NCBI RefSeq assembly: GCF_018129685.1
Contig: NZ_JAFCLG010000001.1
Coordinates: 992,001 to 1,056,000 of the forward strand
Direction: 5' to 3'
Source of the DNA: Bradyrhizobium manausense
GTDB lineage: Bacteria > Pseudomonadota > Alphaproteobacteria > Rhizobiales > Xanthobacteraceae
Length of the DNA stretch: 64,000 bases
Shown here: in pieces, positions 44,672 to 53,013 of the stretch
Numbering within the stretch: the stretch's first letter is position 1
Layout of the letters: every line of letters starts with the position of its first letter
The notes under the pieces: model-generated
Told to the model about the DNA's origin: nothing
What the model saw: the letters and a program-made list of their open reading frames with translations, nothing else
The model's database searches: none
Translations under genes and position numbers: made by a program

Positions 44672-44760
44672 CGTAGGGTGGGCAAAGCGAAGCGTGCCCA
44701 CGCATTTTTCCAACGGAGAGATTGTGGGCACAGCGCTTACGCGCCTTTGCCCACCCTACG
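44672..44760. repeat. palindromic repeat (family C)
   Basis: The outer arms CGTAGGGTGGGCAAAG / CTTTGCCCACCCTACG enclose GTGCCCAC / GTGGGCAC. It lies between the convergent LysR and TetR genes, 9 bp short of the TetR stop. Confidence 0.88.
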
Positions 44761-44769
44761 AAACCTCGC

Positions 44770-45390
44770 CTAGTTCTGCTTCTTCCTGGCCGGCACGGCC
44801 TTCACCGGCTCGCGCTTGGCGCCCTCCAGCGCACAGTCCTTGCCGGCCTTCAGCACCTCGTCCGACAATTCGCTGGAGCCGGCGATGCGGGCCAGCAGCA
44901 TGGTACCGGCCATCGTCGCCAGCGTCGCGATCGCCTGCTTGCGCGCGGCCTTGCGCGGCAGATTTGGAATGAAATCGGTCATCATCTCGACCATCTCGTC
45001 GAGCTTGCCGGCAAAGGCCTTGCGCGTCTTCGGGCTCTCGCGGGCGATCTCGGCGCCAAGCGCGGGGATCGAGCAGCCATGGCCGGGATTGTCGCGATGC
45101 AGCGCCGAGAGATAGGTCTCGACGATCTGGGCAAGCTGCTTCTCCGGCGCGACCTGGTCCGACTGCTTGCGCCAATGCTCCATCGAACGGTCCATGGCGT
45201 AGGCAAAAGCCTCGATCACCAACGCCTCGCGGGAATCGAAATGCGCGTAGAAGCCACCATGGGTTAGGCCCGCCTCCTTCATGAGGTCGGCGACACCGAT
45301 GCCGTGGGCCCCCTTTTCGCGCAGCCGCACGGACGCCTTCTTCACGATGCGGTCGTGGGTTTCCTGCTTGTGTTCCCGAGAATAGCGCAT
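44770..45390 (-). CDS. TetR/AcrR family transcriptional regulator
   Basis: This 206-residue protein has an N-terminal helix-turn-helix ASVRLREKGAHGIGVADLMKEAGLTHGGFYAHFDSREALV, typical of TetR. The helical ligand domain includes DNPGHGCSIPALGAEIARESPKTR, seen in the branch that senses small organic or electrophilic compounds. It ends with a Lys-rich tail (ARKKQN). It starts with MRYSREHKQETHDRI. It is likely to control the neighbouring PaaI thioesterase and/or enoyl-CoA hydratase genes, whose intergenic region holds a short palindrome. Confidence 0.9.
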   Translation of the reverse strand: MRYSREHKQETHDRIVKKASVRLREKGAHGIGVADLMKEAGLTHGGFYAHFDSREALVIEAFAYAMDRSMEHWRKQSDQVAPEKQLAQIVETYLSALHRDNPGHGCSIPALGAEIARESPKTRKAFAGKLDEMVEMMTDFIPNLPRKAARKQAIATLATMAGTMLLARIAGSSELSDEVLKAGKDCALEGAKREPVKAVPARKKQN

Positions 45391-45449
45391 GCGGCTCTCA
45401 TTGGATGTCGGAAGTCATCTCATAACACGGATATCGCCTGACCGGCGCA

Positions 45450-45989
45450 TTAATTCCCGGTAAAGATGTTGCCGATCATGGAAAAGGTTGCAGTTGCATG
45501 GACTGCAAGTGCCCCCTTACCGTCGCGGACGAAGCCTTCGGTGTAGCTGGTCTGACGGCCCAGCTTGATCACCTTGCCTTCGGCCGAGATCAGTCCTGAC
45601 CGGACCGAGAGGGGGCGCAGAAAGGTCATTTTCAGGTCCAGCGTCACCGAAGACTGCCCGGCCTCGAGCCGCGTCGAAATCGCGCAGCCCATGACCGTGT
45701 CGAGCAGCGCAGCGGCGGTCGCGCCGTGGAGTAGACCGATGGTGTTTTCCAGGTCCTCGCGCGGTTCCAGCTCCATCACGATCCGGCCCGGTTCGACCAA
45801 TCCGACGGTGAAGCCGATCAGCTTGGCGAAAGGCGGCGGCGGCAGTCGACCGTCGCGGATACCCAGCATGGCGTCCATGCCAGACAGACCCATGGCCACT
45901 TTCGCAACCGGCGCCGGGACCTGCCAGTCCACAACGCGCTCGCGCCGCTGTGCGGGTGAAAACAGGTCGGGTTGAGCGTGGTCTGTCAT
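45450..45989 (-). CDS. PaaI family thioesterase
   Basis: This 179-residue hot-dog thioesterase has IGLLHGATAAALLDTVMGCAISTRLE, with the HGG-like HGA turn and the nucleophile-equivalent Asp (LLDTVMG) of the 4HBT/PaaI family. AEGKVIKLGRQTSYTEGFVRD follows. It hydrolyses acyl-CoA thioesters, probably aromatic or branched. There is an N-terminal extension of about 50 residues with a DLFSPAQRRERVVDWQVPAP pattern. GAGG precedes the ATG. The gene is divergent from the enoyl-CoA hydratase. Confidence 0.85.
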   Translation of the reverse strand: MTDHAQPDLFSPAQRRERVVDWQVPAPVAKVAMGLSGMDAMLGIRDGRLPPPPFAKLIGFTVGLVEPGRIVMELEPREDLENTIGLLHGATAAALLDTVMGCAISTRLEAGQSSVTLDLKMTFLRPLSVRSGLISAEGKVIKLGRQTSYTEGFVRDGKGALAVHATATFSMIGNIFTGN

Positions 45990-46003
45990 GGGTCGCCTCT
46001 TGA

Positions 46004-46016
46004 GATGATATTCATC
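46004..46016. promoter_or_regulatory. short palindrome in the thioesterase/hydratase divergent region
   Basis: GATGATATTCATC, with 5-bp arms around TAT, lies 15 bp upstream of the thioesterase start and between two divergent genes. It is shorter than typical TetR operators, so it is only a candidate. Confidence 0.3.
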
Positions 46017-46142
46017 ATACTATGCTGCGGACTTCATGCTGGCAACTCCGGCGGGTCCGCTTGACAAGCAGGCCGTTTCGGCCAGGAAGTGGTCCTGACG
46101 GACGCACCTTGCGCCTGTCCACCAGACTTTCGAGACGCTGCG

Positions 46143-46913
46143 ATGGAAATGCTCAACAATCACTGCGGCGTGACACGCGATGCGCGCGGCGTCGTTCATG
46201 TCGCGATCTGCAATGCCGGCTCGCTCAACATCCTCGGTTCAGCCGTGACGGACGCGGTCCGCGATGGCCTGCAGCAGCTCTCGTCCGACCGCAGCATCCG
46301 TGTCCTTGTGCTGCGCGGCCAGAGTGAGAAGAGCATGATCGGCGGCGCCGACATCAAGGAGATGGCCAGGCTCGACCAAAAGTCCGCCGAGGCCTTCATC
46401 AGCCGCCTGCGCGATCTCTGCGAGGCCGTGCGCCAATTCCCCGCCCCCGTCATCGCACGCATGCCCGGCTGGTGCCTCGGCGGCGGGCTCGAGGTCGCGG
46501 CCGCCTGCGATTTCCGGATCGCCGCGCATGATGCACATTTCGGCATGCCGGAGGTGCGCGTCGGCATCCCCTCGGTGATTCATGCTGCACTGCTGCCGCG
46601 CCTGATCGGCTGGGCCCGCGCGCGCTGGCTGGTGATGACGGCCGAGAACGTCGACGCGGCCACGGCGCTCGCTTGGGGCCTGGTCGACAAGGTCGCACCG
46701 GAGGGCGGACTGGATGCCGAGATCGAGCATCTCGTCAGCGCGCTGCTCGAATGTGGCCCCGAGGCGCTGCGCTCGCAGAAGGCGCTGCTGCGGCAATGGG
46801 AGGAACTCCCGCTGACCGAGTCGGTGAACCTCAGCGTCAAGGTATTCGGCGAATCGTTCCTCACGGACGAGCCCACGCGGCTGATGCAGGCTTTCGTGAA
46901 CAGGAAGCGGTAG
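46143..46913 (+). CDS. enoyl-CoA hydratase/isomerase family protein
   Basis: This 256-residue crotonase has oxyanion-hole segments IGGADIKEMARL and ARMPGWCLGGGLEVAAACDFRIA. The pair of catalytic Glu residues typical of hydratases is less clear: HFGMPEVRVGIPSVIHAALLPRL keeps one Glu (PEV), but the first Glu position appears as a Gly-rich turn. It could be an isomerase or hydrolase. ATG 46143 (or 46149) is chosen; the frame from 46089 is longer without an RBS. The thiolase at 47045 is co-directional. Confidence 0.82.
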   Translation: MEMLNNHCGVTRDARGVVHVAICNAGSLNILGSAVTDAVRDGLQQLSSDRSIRVLVLRGQSEKSMIGGADIKEMARLDQKSAEAFISRLRDLCEAVRQFPAPVIARMPGWCLGGGLEVAAACDFRIAAHDAHFGMPEVRVGIPSVIHAALLPRLIGWARARWLVMTAENVDAATALAWGLVDKVAPEGGLDAEIEHLVSALLECGPEALRSQKALLRQWEELPLTESVNLSVKVFGESFLTDEPTRLMQAFVNRKR

Positions 46914-47044
46914 GCTGCCCTCCTCCGCTCGAACGACCAAATCTCATCCGGACCACGACAATTTCTCATGCCGGGTGCGGTTGCATTTTTTGCGCCGCAT
47001 CATATGATGGACGTAATCTCATCCGTCATTGCTGGGAGTTTGTC

Positions 47045-48241
47045 ATGGCCGAAGCCGCCGATCCCGTCGTCATCGTCTCCGCCGCCCGCACCCCGCTCGG
47101 CCGCTTCATGGGCGAACTGTCGCCGCTCCCGGCACACAGGCTCGGATCCCATGTGATCAACGCCGCACTTGAACGTGCCGGGCTCGCGCCCGAGAAGGTC
47201 GACGAGGTCTTCATGGGTTGCGTGCTGCCGGCCGGCCAGGGCCAGGCACCGGCGCGCCAGGCTGCGCGTGCCGCAGGCCTGCCCGATGCGACCGGCGCGA
47301 CAACGGTGAACAAGGTCTGCGGTTCCGGCATGAAGGCGACCATGCTGGCGCACGACATTATCCGCGCCGGCTCGGCCGAGATCGTCGTCTCCGGCGGCAT
47401 GGAGAGCATGACCAATGCACCATATCTGCTGCAAAAGGCGCGCGGCGGCTATCGCGCCGGCCATGACCGCATCATCGACCACATGATGATGGATGGCCTC
47501 GAGGATGCCTACGAGACCGGCCGCTCCATGGGCGATTTCGGCGAAGCAACTGCGGAAGCCTATCAGTTCACCCGCAAGGACCAGGACGCCTACGCGATGG
47601 AGACCCTGAGCCGCGCGCGCAAGGCGGTCGAGGGCGGCGCATTCAAGGCCGAGATCGCGCCGATCACGCTGACCGACAAAGCCGGCCCACGCATCGTCGC
47701 CAATGACGAGCATCCCCTGAAGGTCGACCCCGCCAAGATTCCCGGACTAAAGCCCGCTTTCCGCGCCAACGGGACGATCACGCCGGCGGCCTCGTCCGCC
47801 AATGCCGACGGCGCTGCCGCGCTGGTGCTGACCAGGCGCTCGCTCGCCGATCGTAACGGCCTTCCGGCAATCGCCGAGATCAAGGGCCACGCCACGCACA
47901 GCCAGGAGCCGCAATGGTTCACCACGGCGCCGATCCCGGCGATCCGCAAGCTGCTCGACAAGGTCGGCTGGAGTGCAGGTGATGTCGACCTGTTCGAGAT
48001 CAACGAAGCCTTCGCCGTGGTGGCGATGGCCGCCCAGCGCGATCTCGGCATTCCGCGCGAGAAGCTGAACATCAATGGCGGCGCCTGCGCACTCGGTCAT
48101 CCCATCGGCGCCACCGGCGCGCGGCTGATCGTGACGCTGCTGCATGCGCTCGAGGCCAACGATCTCAAGCGCGGCGTCGCAGCGCTCTGCATCGGCGGCG
48201 GCGAGGCCACGGCGATCGCCGTGGAACGTCTCGCGCAATAG
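47045..48241 (+). CDS. acetyl-CoA C-acetyltransferase (thiolase)
   Basis: This 398-residue type II thiolase has the nucleophile Cys in TTVNKVCGSGMKATMLAH, His and Cys of the C-terminal NINGGACALGHPIGATGARL and ALCIGGGEA, and the NEAF motif (DLFEINEAFAVVAMA). It catalyses condensation or cleavage of acetoacetyl-CoA, serving ketone-body or PHB metabolism or the final beta-oxidation step. The ATG at 47045 lies 6 nt after GGGAG. The neighbours (enoyl-CoA hydratase, MFS carrier, acetoacetate decarboxylase) fit short-chain ketone metabolism. Confidence 0.93.
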   Translation: MAEAADPVVIVSAARTPLGRFMGELSPLPAHRLGSHVINAALERAGLAPEKVDEVFMGCVLPAGQGQAPARQAARAAGLPDATGATTVNKVCGSGMKATMLAHDIIRAGSAEIVVSGGMESMTNAPYLLQKARGGYRAGHDRIIDHMMMDGLEDAYETGRSMGDFGEATAEAYQFTRKDQDAYAMETLSRARKAVEGGAFKAEIAPITLTDKAGPRIVANDEHPLKVDPAKIPGLKPAFRANGTITPAASSANADGAAALVLTRRSLADRNGLPAIAEIKGHATHSQEPQWFTTAPIPAIRKLLDKVGWSAGDVDLFEINEAFAVVAMAAQRDLGIPREKLNINGGACALGHPIGATGARLIVTLLHALEANDLKRGVAALCIGGGEATAIAVERLAQ

Positions 48242-48262
48242 GCCTCGAATGACCTGAATTGA

Positions 48263-48288
48263 GGGAAGTCTGTCATTTCAGACTTCCC
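48263..48288 (+). terminator. hairpin after the thiolase gene
   Basis: Perfect 10-bp stem GGGAAGTCTG / CAGACTTCCC with loop TCATTT; the run after it is only GCTTTCGT. It is probably a terminator or mRNA-stabilising end between thiolase and the MFS gene. Confidence 0.6.
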
Positions 48289-48354
48289 GCTTTCGTGTCA
48301 GACTGCAACGATGACGCGGGTCTTCCGGAGCCCGCCAAACTGGAATGATGGGCC

Positions 48355-49650
48355 ATGATCTCGAATCCGCTCGCGGCCGCGCTCGGCCGCCGCAACATCC
48401 ACTACGGCTGGGTGATGGTCGGCGTGACCTTCTTCGCCGCGCTGATCAGCGCGGGTACCGTCGGCGCGCCCGGCGTGTTCATCGTTCCGCTTCAAAAGGA
48501 GTTCGGATGGAGCACGGCGGAGATTTCCTCCGCGCTGTCGATCCGCTTCATCCTGTTCGGGCTGATGGCGCCGTTCGCGGCCGCGCTTCTCAACCGCTAC
48601 GGCCTGCGCAATGTCACGCTGACCGCGCAGCTCGTCGTCGTCTCGGCGCTCGTGCTCTCGCTCGGCATGACTGAGGTCTGGCAGCTCGTGGCGTTGTGGG
48701 GCGTGGTGATCGGTATCGGCACCGGCATGACCGCGTTGGTGCTCGGCGCGACCATCGCGACCCGCTGGTTCGCGGCGCGCCGCGGCCTCGTCATCGGCAT
48801 CATGACCGCGAGCGTCGCCACCGGCCAGCTCGTGTTCCTGCCGCTGCTGGCGAGCCTCACCGAACGCTACGGCTGGCGCTTGGCGCTCGGCTTCGTCTGC
48901 ATCATGCTCGGCGTTTCCGCGATGGCCGTCCTGCTCGTCATGCGGGACCGACCGAGCGATGTCGGCTTGCGTCCGTTCGGCGACGACGGCAGCGAGCCCC
49001 TGCCCGCGCCGCCCGTGAACCACGGCTCGATCACATCCGTCGCGCTCGGCACGCTGCGCGATGCCTCGAAGTCGCGTGCGTTCTGGATCCTGTTTGCGAC
49101 CTTCTTCGTCTGCGGCGCCTCGACCAACGGCCTCGTGCAGGTGCACCTGATCCCGATGTGCCTCGACTTCGGCATCCCGCAGGTGCAGGCCGCCAGCCTC
49201 CTGGCGGCCATGGGGATCTTCGACTTCTTCGGCACCATCATGTCGGGATGGCTGTCGGACCGCTATGACAACCGCCATCTGCTGTTCTGGTACTACGGCC
49301 TGCGCGGGCTCTCGCTGATCTTCCTGCCCTTCAGCGATTTCTCGTTCTATGGCCTGTCGATCTTCGCGATGTTCTACGGCCTCGACTGGATCGCAACCGT
49401 GCCGCCGACGGTGCGGCTGACGGCGCAGAAATTCGGACCCGAGCGCGCCAATCTGGTGTTCGGCTGGATCTTCGCCGGCCACCAGCTCGGCGCCGGCACC
49501 GCCGCGTTCGGTGCGGGCCTGTCGCGGACGCTGCTGCAGAGCTATCTGCCCGCCTTCTTCGTCGCCGGCGCGCTCTGCGTGTTCGCCTCGCTGATCGTGC
49601 TCACCCTGTCGCGGCAGCCGAAGCCGCAAGGAAAGCCCGCGATGGCCTGA
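48355..49650 (+). CDS. MFS transporter, monocarboxylate/OFA-like
   Basis: This 431-residue membrane protein has 12 hydrophobic segments. HYGWVMVGVTFFAALISAGTVGAPGVF in helix 1 and the second-half MSGWLSDRYDNRHLLFWYYGLRGLSLIFLPFS (motif A equivalent) resemble the OFA/monocarboxylate-porter branch. It probably moves a small carboxylic acid (substrate not deducible). The context of thiolase and acetoacetate decarboxylase suggests a ketone or short-chain acid. It converges on acetoacetate decarboxylase. Confidence 0.87.
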   Translation: MISNPLAAALGRRNIHYGWVMVGVTFFAALISAGTVGAPGVFIVPLQKEFGWSTAEISSALSIRFILFGLMAPFAAALLNRYGLRNVTLTAQLVVVSALVLSLGMTEVWQLVALWGVVIGIGTGMTALVLGATIATRWFAARRGLVIGIMTASVATGQLVFLPLLASLTERYGWRLALGFVCIMLGVSAMAVLLVMRDRPSDVGLRPFGDDGSEPLPAPPVNHGSITSVALGTLRDASKSRAFWILFATFFVCGASTNGLVQVHLIPMCLDFGIPQVQAASLLAAMGIFDFFGTIMSGWLSDRYDNRHLLFWYYGLRGLSLIFLPFSDFSFYGLSIFAMFYGLDWIATVPPTVRLTAQKFGPERANLVFGWIFAGHQLGAGTAAFGAGLSRTLLQSYLPAFFVAGALCVFASLIVLTLSRQPKPQGKPAMA

Positions 49651-49696
49651 CGCGCCAACAGGTGCCGGGCCGGCCGAGGCCGGCCCAGGAACCGAC

Positions 49697-50473
49697 CTAC
49701 TCCGCGGCGAGCCCGGTCGCAGCGGCTGCTTCCTTGACGTAATCGTGCACGATGCGGCCGAACGGCAGCGTGAGGTCAGCGATGTAGTGATGTGCGCCGA
49801 TGCAGCGGCGGACCGGAAAATCCGCCACCGGCGCGTTGACGTGCGGCACCAGGTGCAGCCGGCCGGGCCCAATCCACGAGCCCTTCGGCACGATGTCGAT
49901 CAGGTTGATCGCGACGAGCTGGCAGACTTCGAGATGGCCGTCGACGCCGGGAATCATCTTCAGATTCACTTGCGTCTTCGACAGCGTGGCGCGGGTGAGA
50001 TCGCCGTTGCCGGCCATGCTCTCGTGCTTGTAGCCCATCGTGCCCATGGCCACGAGCTGGCCGGCATATTCCAACGTGCCCGTCAGCGTGTCCTTGACGA
50101 TCTCGAGCTTGGGATGGGCGTATTTCTTCGGAAAGCCCCAGATCTCGCGGCCCGCCGCGATCGGCGGATCATCGTCGAGATACATTTGCGAGACGAAGTT
50201 GACCTCCTCGCCGTGCAGCCGCGCGGGGATGACGAGCCCTGACTCGGTGTAGCTGCCGAAGCCCGAGGAGTCCGGCATCTTGATCCATTCGTAATGCACG
50301 ATCGGCTGCTCGATCGGCTCGAGCGGTTCAGGCAGGCCGGCGCGGATCAGATCCGGATCGGTCTCGTAGGTGATGACGAGGAATTCGCGGTTGACGAAGC
50401 GGTACGGTCCGGCCGGATAGCTCGGCCCGGCGGCCGGCATGGACGGAAGCCTCAATACGTCTTCCCTGCGCAT
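49697..50473 (-). CDS. acetoacetate decarboxylase
   Basis: This 258-residue enzyme has REIWGFPKKYAHPKLEIVKD, holding the Lys pair used by acetoacetate decarboxylase for Schiff-base catalysis; the second Lys tunes the pKa of the first. VHYEWIKMPDSSGFGSYTESG and FVNREFLVITYETD also match the family. It converts acetoacetate to acetone and CO2. The ATG at 50473 has GGGAGAT upstream. It is divergent from the patatin gene; the two share a 211-bp regulatory region. Confidence 0.9.
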   Translation of the reverse strand: MRREDVLRLPSMPAAGPSYPAGPYRFVNREFLVITYETDPDLIRAGLPEPLEPIEQPIVHYEWIKMPDSSGFGSYTESGLVIPARLHGEEVNFVSQMYLDDDPPIAAGREIWGFPKKYAHPKLEIVKDTLTGTLEYAGQLVAMGTMGYKHESMAGNGDLTRATLSKTQVNLKMIPGVDGHLEVCQLVAINLIDIVPKGSWIGPGRLHLVPHVNAPVADFPVRRCIGAHHYIADLTLPFGRIVHDYVKEAAAATGLAAE

Positions 50474-50684
50474 CCAAATCTCCCGTGTGATGTCCGTGAT
50501 GCCCGACAATTTCCGATTCATGCGATAGCTAGCCGCCGTCATTGACTGCGATGTGACCGATTTCCGTCGGACGCACGACCCGCCCCCCCTTAGTCGAGTT
50601 GCATGCAAAGGATGCACCAGCCGGCCTTGTCATCATGCCGTCACCACCGGCCGCAATCGTCCGGTGAAGGCAGGAGGCATCATC

Positions 50685-51860
50685 ATGGACGCTCGCACGT
50701 CGCAACCGACACACCAGACCCAGCAGCCTCCCGCGCGGGGCTGGCGGCCGGAGCGCTGCGACCGTGTCGCGCTGGTGCTGCAGGGCGGCGGCGCGCTCGG
50801 CGCCTACCAGGCCGGCGTCTACCAGGCGCTGCACGAGGCCGGCATCGAGCCCGACTGGCTCACCGGCGTCTCGATCGGCGCGATCAACTCCGCCATCATC
50901 GCCGGCAACAAGCCGGAGAAGCGGCTCGATGCGCTGCGCGTATTCTGGGAGCGCATCACCAACCGCAAGATCTGGCACTACACGCCCGATGGCGACATCT
51001 TCCGTCAGTGGCGCAACTTCACCAGCGCGTGGATGACCTCCGCGATGGGCCAGCCGGGCTTCTTCACACCGCACCCGGTCAATCCCTGGCTGAGCCCGGT
51101 CGGCGCCCGGACCGCGACGAGCTACTACGACACGGCTGCGCTCAAGGCGACCCTGCTCGAACTGGTCGACTTTGACCTGATCAACGAGAAGAAGGTCCGC
51201 TTCGCGGTCGGCGCGGTAAACGTGCTCTCGGGCAACTTCATCTATTTCGACAACGCCCGTGACGAGATCGAGCCGGAGCACATCATGGCCTCCGGCGCGC
51301 TGCCGCCGGCGCTGCCGATGGTGCGGATCGGCACCGATCATTTCTGGGACGGCGGCATCGTCTCCAACACGCCGCTGCAGCATCTGCTCGACCAGGAGGA
51401 CGCGCTCAATTCATTGGTGTTCCAGGTCGACCTGTTCAGCGCCCGTGGCGTGCTGCCGCGCTCGATACAGGACGTGATGGCCCGCCACAAGGACATCATG
51501 TATTCCTCGCGCACCCGCCACAACACCGACGTCTACCGCCGCACCCATAACCTCAAGGTGCTGCTCTACAAGGCGCTGGCCAAGATCCCGGACGAGCAGC
51601 TCTCCGACGAGGATCGCCAGCTCAAGGCGAGCCTGTGCAACATGCCTGAAATCGCGATCCTGCATCTGATCTACCAGCAGAAGGCCTATGAGGGCGACGC
51701 CAAGGACCACGAATTCTCGGGCACCTCGATGCGCGAGCACTGGACCTCCGGCTACGAAGACACCAAACGCACCCTCAAGCGCCGCGACTGGATCAAGATG
51801 CCGGAGGAAGGCATGGGCCTCGTCGTGCACGACGTGCACCGGGAGACGGAGAGCGCGTAA
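50685..51860 (+). CDS. patatin-like phospholipase (with DUF3734 region)
   Basis: This 391-residue protein has the oxyanion hole QGGGALGAYQAGVYQALHEAG, nucleophile TGVSIGAINSAIIAG (G-x-S-x-G), catalytic Asp in DGGIVSNTP and a C-terminal extension of about 140 residues beginning TRHNTDVYRRTHNLKVLLYK, the DUF3734 type common in rhizobia. It probably hydrolyses acyl ester bonds; homologues are often found beside 3-hydroxybutyrate dehydrogenase and acetoacetate genes in PHB metabolism. Here only the acetoacetate decarboxylase neighbour remains. The ATG at 50685 has AGGAGG upstream. Confidence 0.9.
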   Translation: MDARTSQPTHQTQQPPARGWRPERCDRVALVLQGGGALGAYQAGVYQALHEAGIEPDWLTGVSIGAINSAIIAGNKPEKRLDALRVFWERITNRKIWHYTPDGDIFRQWRNFTSAWMTSAMGQPGFFTPHPVNPWLSPVGARTATSYYDTAALKATLLELVDFDLINEKKVRFAVGAVNVLSGNFIYFDNARDEIEPEHIMASGALPPALPMVRIGTDHFWDGGIVSNTPLQHLLDQEDALNSLVFQVDLFSARGVLPRSIQDVMARHKDIMYSSRTRHNTDVYRRTHNLKVLLYKALAKIPDEQLSDEDRQLKASLCNMPEIAILHLIYQQKAYEGDAKDHEFSGTSMREHWTSGYEDTKRTLKRRDWIKMPEEGMGLVVHDVHRETESA

Positions 51861-51881
51861 GGATCGCGCTCTCGCCAGGAC

Positions 51882-51991
51882 GCGAAAACAACCCCATGCA
51901 CAGTAGAACAGTCATGGCGGATCAATGACTTACGTTTTTTCCGAAAAACAGTTTGACCTGTCGGGCAAAACAGGGGTATTATAGCATAATC
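51882..51991 (+). repeat. dispersed three-block repeat, copy 2
   Basis: Blocks A (51882-51906), B (51919-51932) and C (51952-51972) match copy 1 at 5135-5273 in order and orientation; the A and B blocks are identical to those of copy 1. The B-C spacer is shorter here. It lies in the gap between the patatin and LysR genes. Confidence 0.75.
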
Positions 51992-52008
51992 GCCGCTTCC
52001 CAAGTCGC

Positions 52009-52917
52009 TCAGTCTGTCGCACACGCCAGCACCTGCCCGCGCAGCCAGGCGTGGGCGGGATCAGCGTCGAACCGCGCGTGCCATGTCGCAAACAGCGTGA
52101 AACGGCCGGCGTCGAACGGCAGAGGGAACGAGACCAGCCGATCGGCATAGCGGCTGAGAAAGCGGGCCGGCAGCGTGCAGACCAGGTCCGTCGTTTCCAG
52201 GATCAGCGGCACCAGGCTGTAATGCTGCACGGAGGCGACGACCTTCCGCCGATATCCCTGGGTCTGCAGAATGTCGTCGACGAAGCTGCGAAACCCGCCG
52301 CCCTCGCCCGACACGACGACATGATCAAGACCGGCATATTCGCGCAGCGTCGGCTTCCTGTCGCCGCGCGGATGGCGCTTGCGCTGGGCCATCATGAACT
52401 TTTCCTGGAGCAGCGGCTGATGCGGAAGACCCTTGGGGAGCCCGGCCTGCGACACCAACGCGATGTCGATGTCGCCGGCCTCGAGCTGGCCCACGAGCAT
52501 GCCAGGATCGGCTGCGCGCAGCGCCAACCGCATCGCGGGGGAATTGCCGCTGCGCAGCCGCTGAATCAGCCGCGTTCCGATGATGGCGCCGGCATTGTCA
52601 TTGGCGCCGAGCGAGAATGTCCGCTCCGACGTCGCCGCATCGAACACCGGCGGCGCGCTGACCACGGCCTGAAGCTGCTGCAACGCTTGACGGAGCGGCT
52701 CGCGCAGCGCAGCGCCGCGCGGCGTCAGCACCATGCCCTTGCCCGACGAGGCCGGCGTCAGCAGGGGATCGCCAAACACGTCGCGCAACCTCGCCAATTG
52801 CGCCGACAACGCCGGCTGGCTGATGCCGAGGCGCACCGCGGCCCTCGTGATGTTGCGCTCGTCCAGCATGACGCGGAGCGAGGCGAGCAACGGTAGATCA
52901 TGGCCGTTGATATCCAC
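52009..52917 (-). CDS. LysR family transcriptional regulator
   Basis: This 302-residue regulator starts from a GTG at 52917, which is supported by AGGAGG about 10 nt upstream; the longer frame up to 53691 overlaps other genes. The winged HTH is LRVMLDERNITRAAVRLG followed by ISQPALSAQLARLRDVFGD. The effector domain contains DIDIALVSQAGLPKGLP and a short EVQHYSL-like region (SVQHYSLVPLILETTDLVCTL). It is divergent from the MBL hydrolase, so control of the MBL/alpha-beta-hydrolase pair is likely. Confidence 0.85.
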   Translation of the reverse strand: MDINGHDLPLLASLRVMLDERNITRAAVRLGISQPALSAQLARLRDVFGDPLLTPASSGKGMVLTPRGAALREPLRQALQQLQAVVSAPPVFDAATSERTFSLGANDNAGAIIGTRLIQRLRSGNSPAMRLALRAADPGMLVGQLEAGDIDIALVSQAGLPKGLPHQPLLQEKFMMAQRKRHPRGDRKPTLREYAGLDHVVVSGEGGGFRSFVDDILQTQGYRRKVVASVQHYSLVPLILETTDLVCTLPARFLSRYADRLVSFPLPFDAGRFTLFATWHARFDADPAHAWLRGQVLACATD

Positions 52918-53013
52918 CTTGTTTATACCTCCTATCCCAACTATCAATTTCAATGATTGCACAAGCGCTGGCACATGGGCAATCGCATTGACGCCTCGTC
53001 CGGAGAGCAGTTC

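Noticed and set aside
46673..47044. Upstream extension of the thiolase by about 124 codons
   Set aside because: That stretch overlaps the enoyl-CoA hydratase coding sequence in a different frame; the ATG at 47045 gives a standard thiolase N-terminus (MAEAADPVVIVSAARTP).
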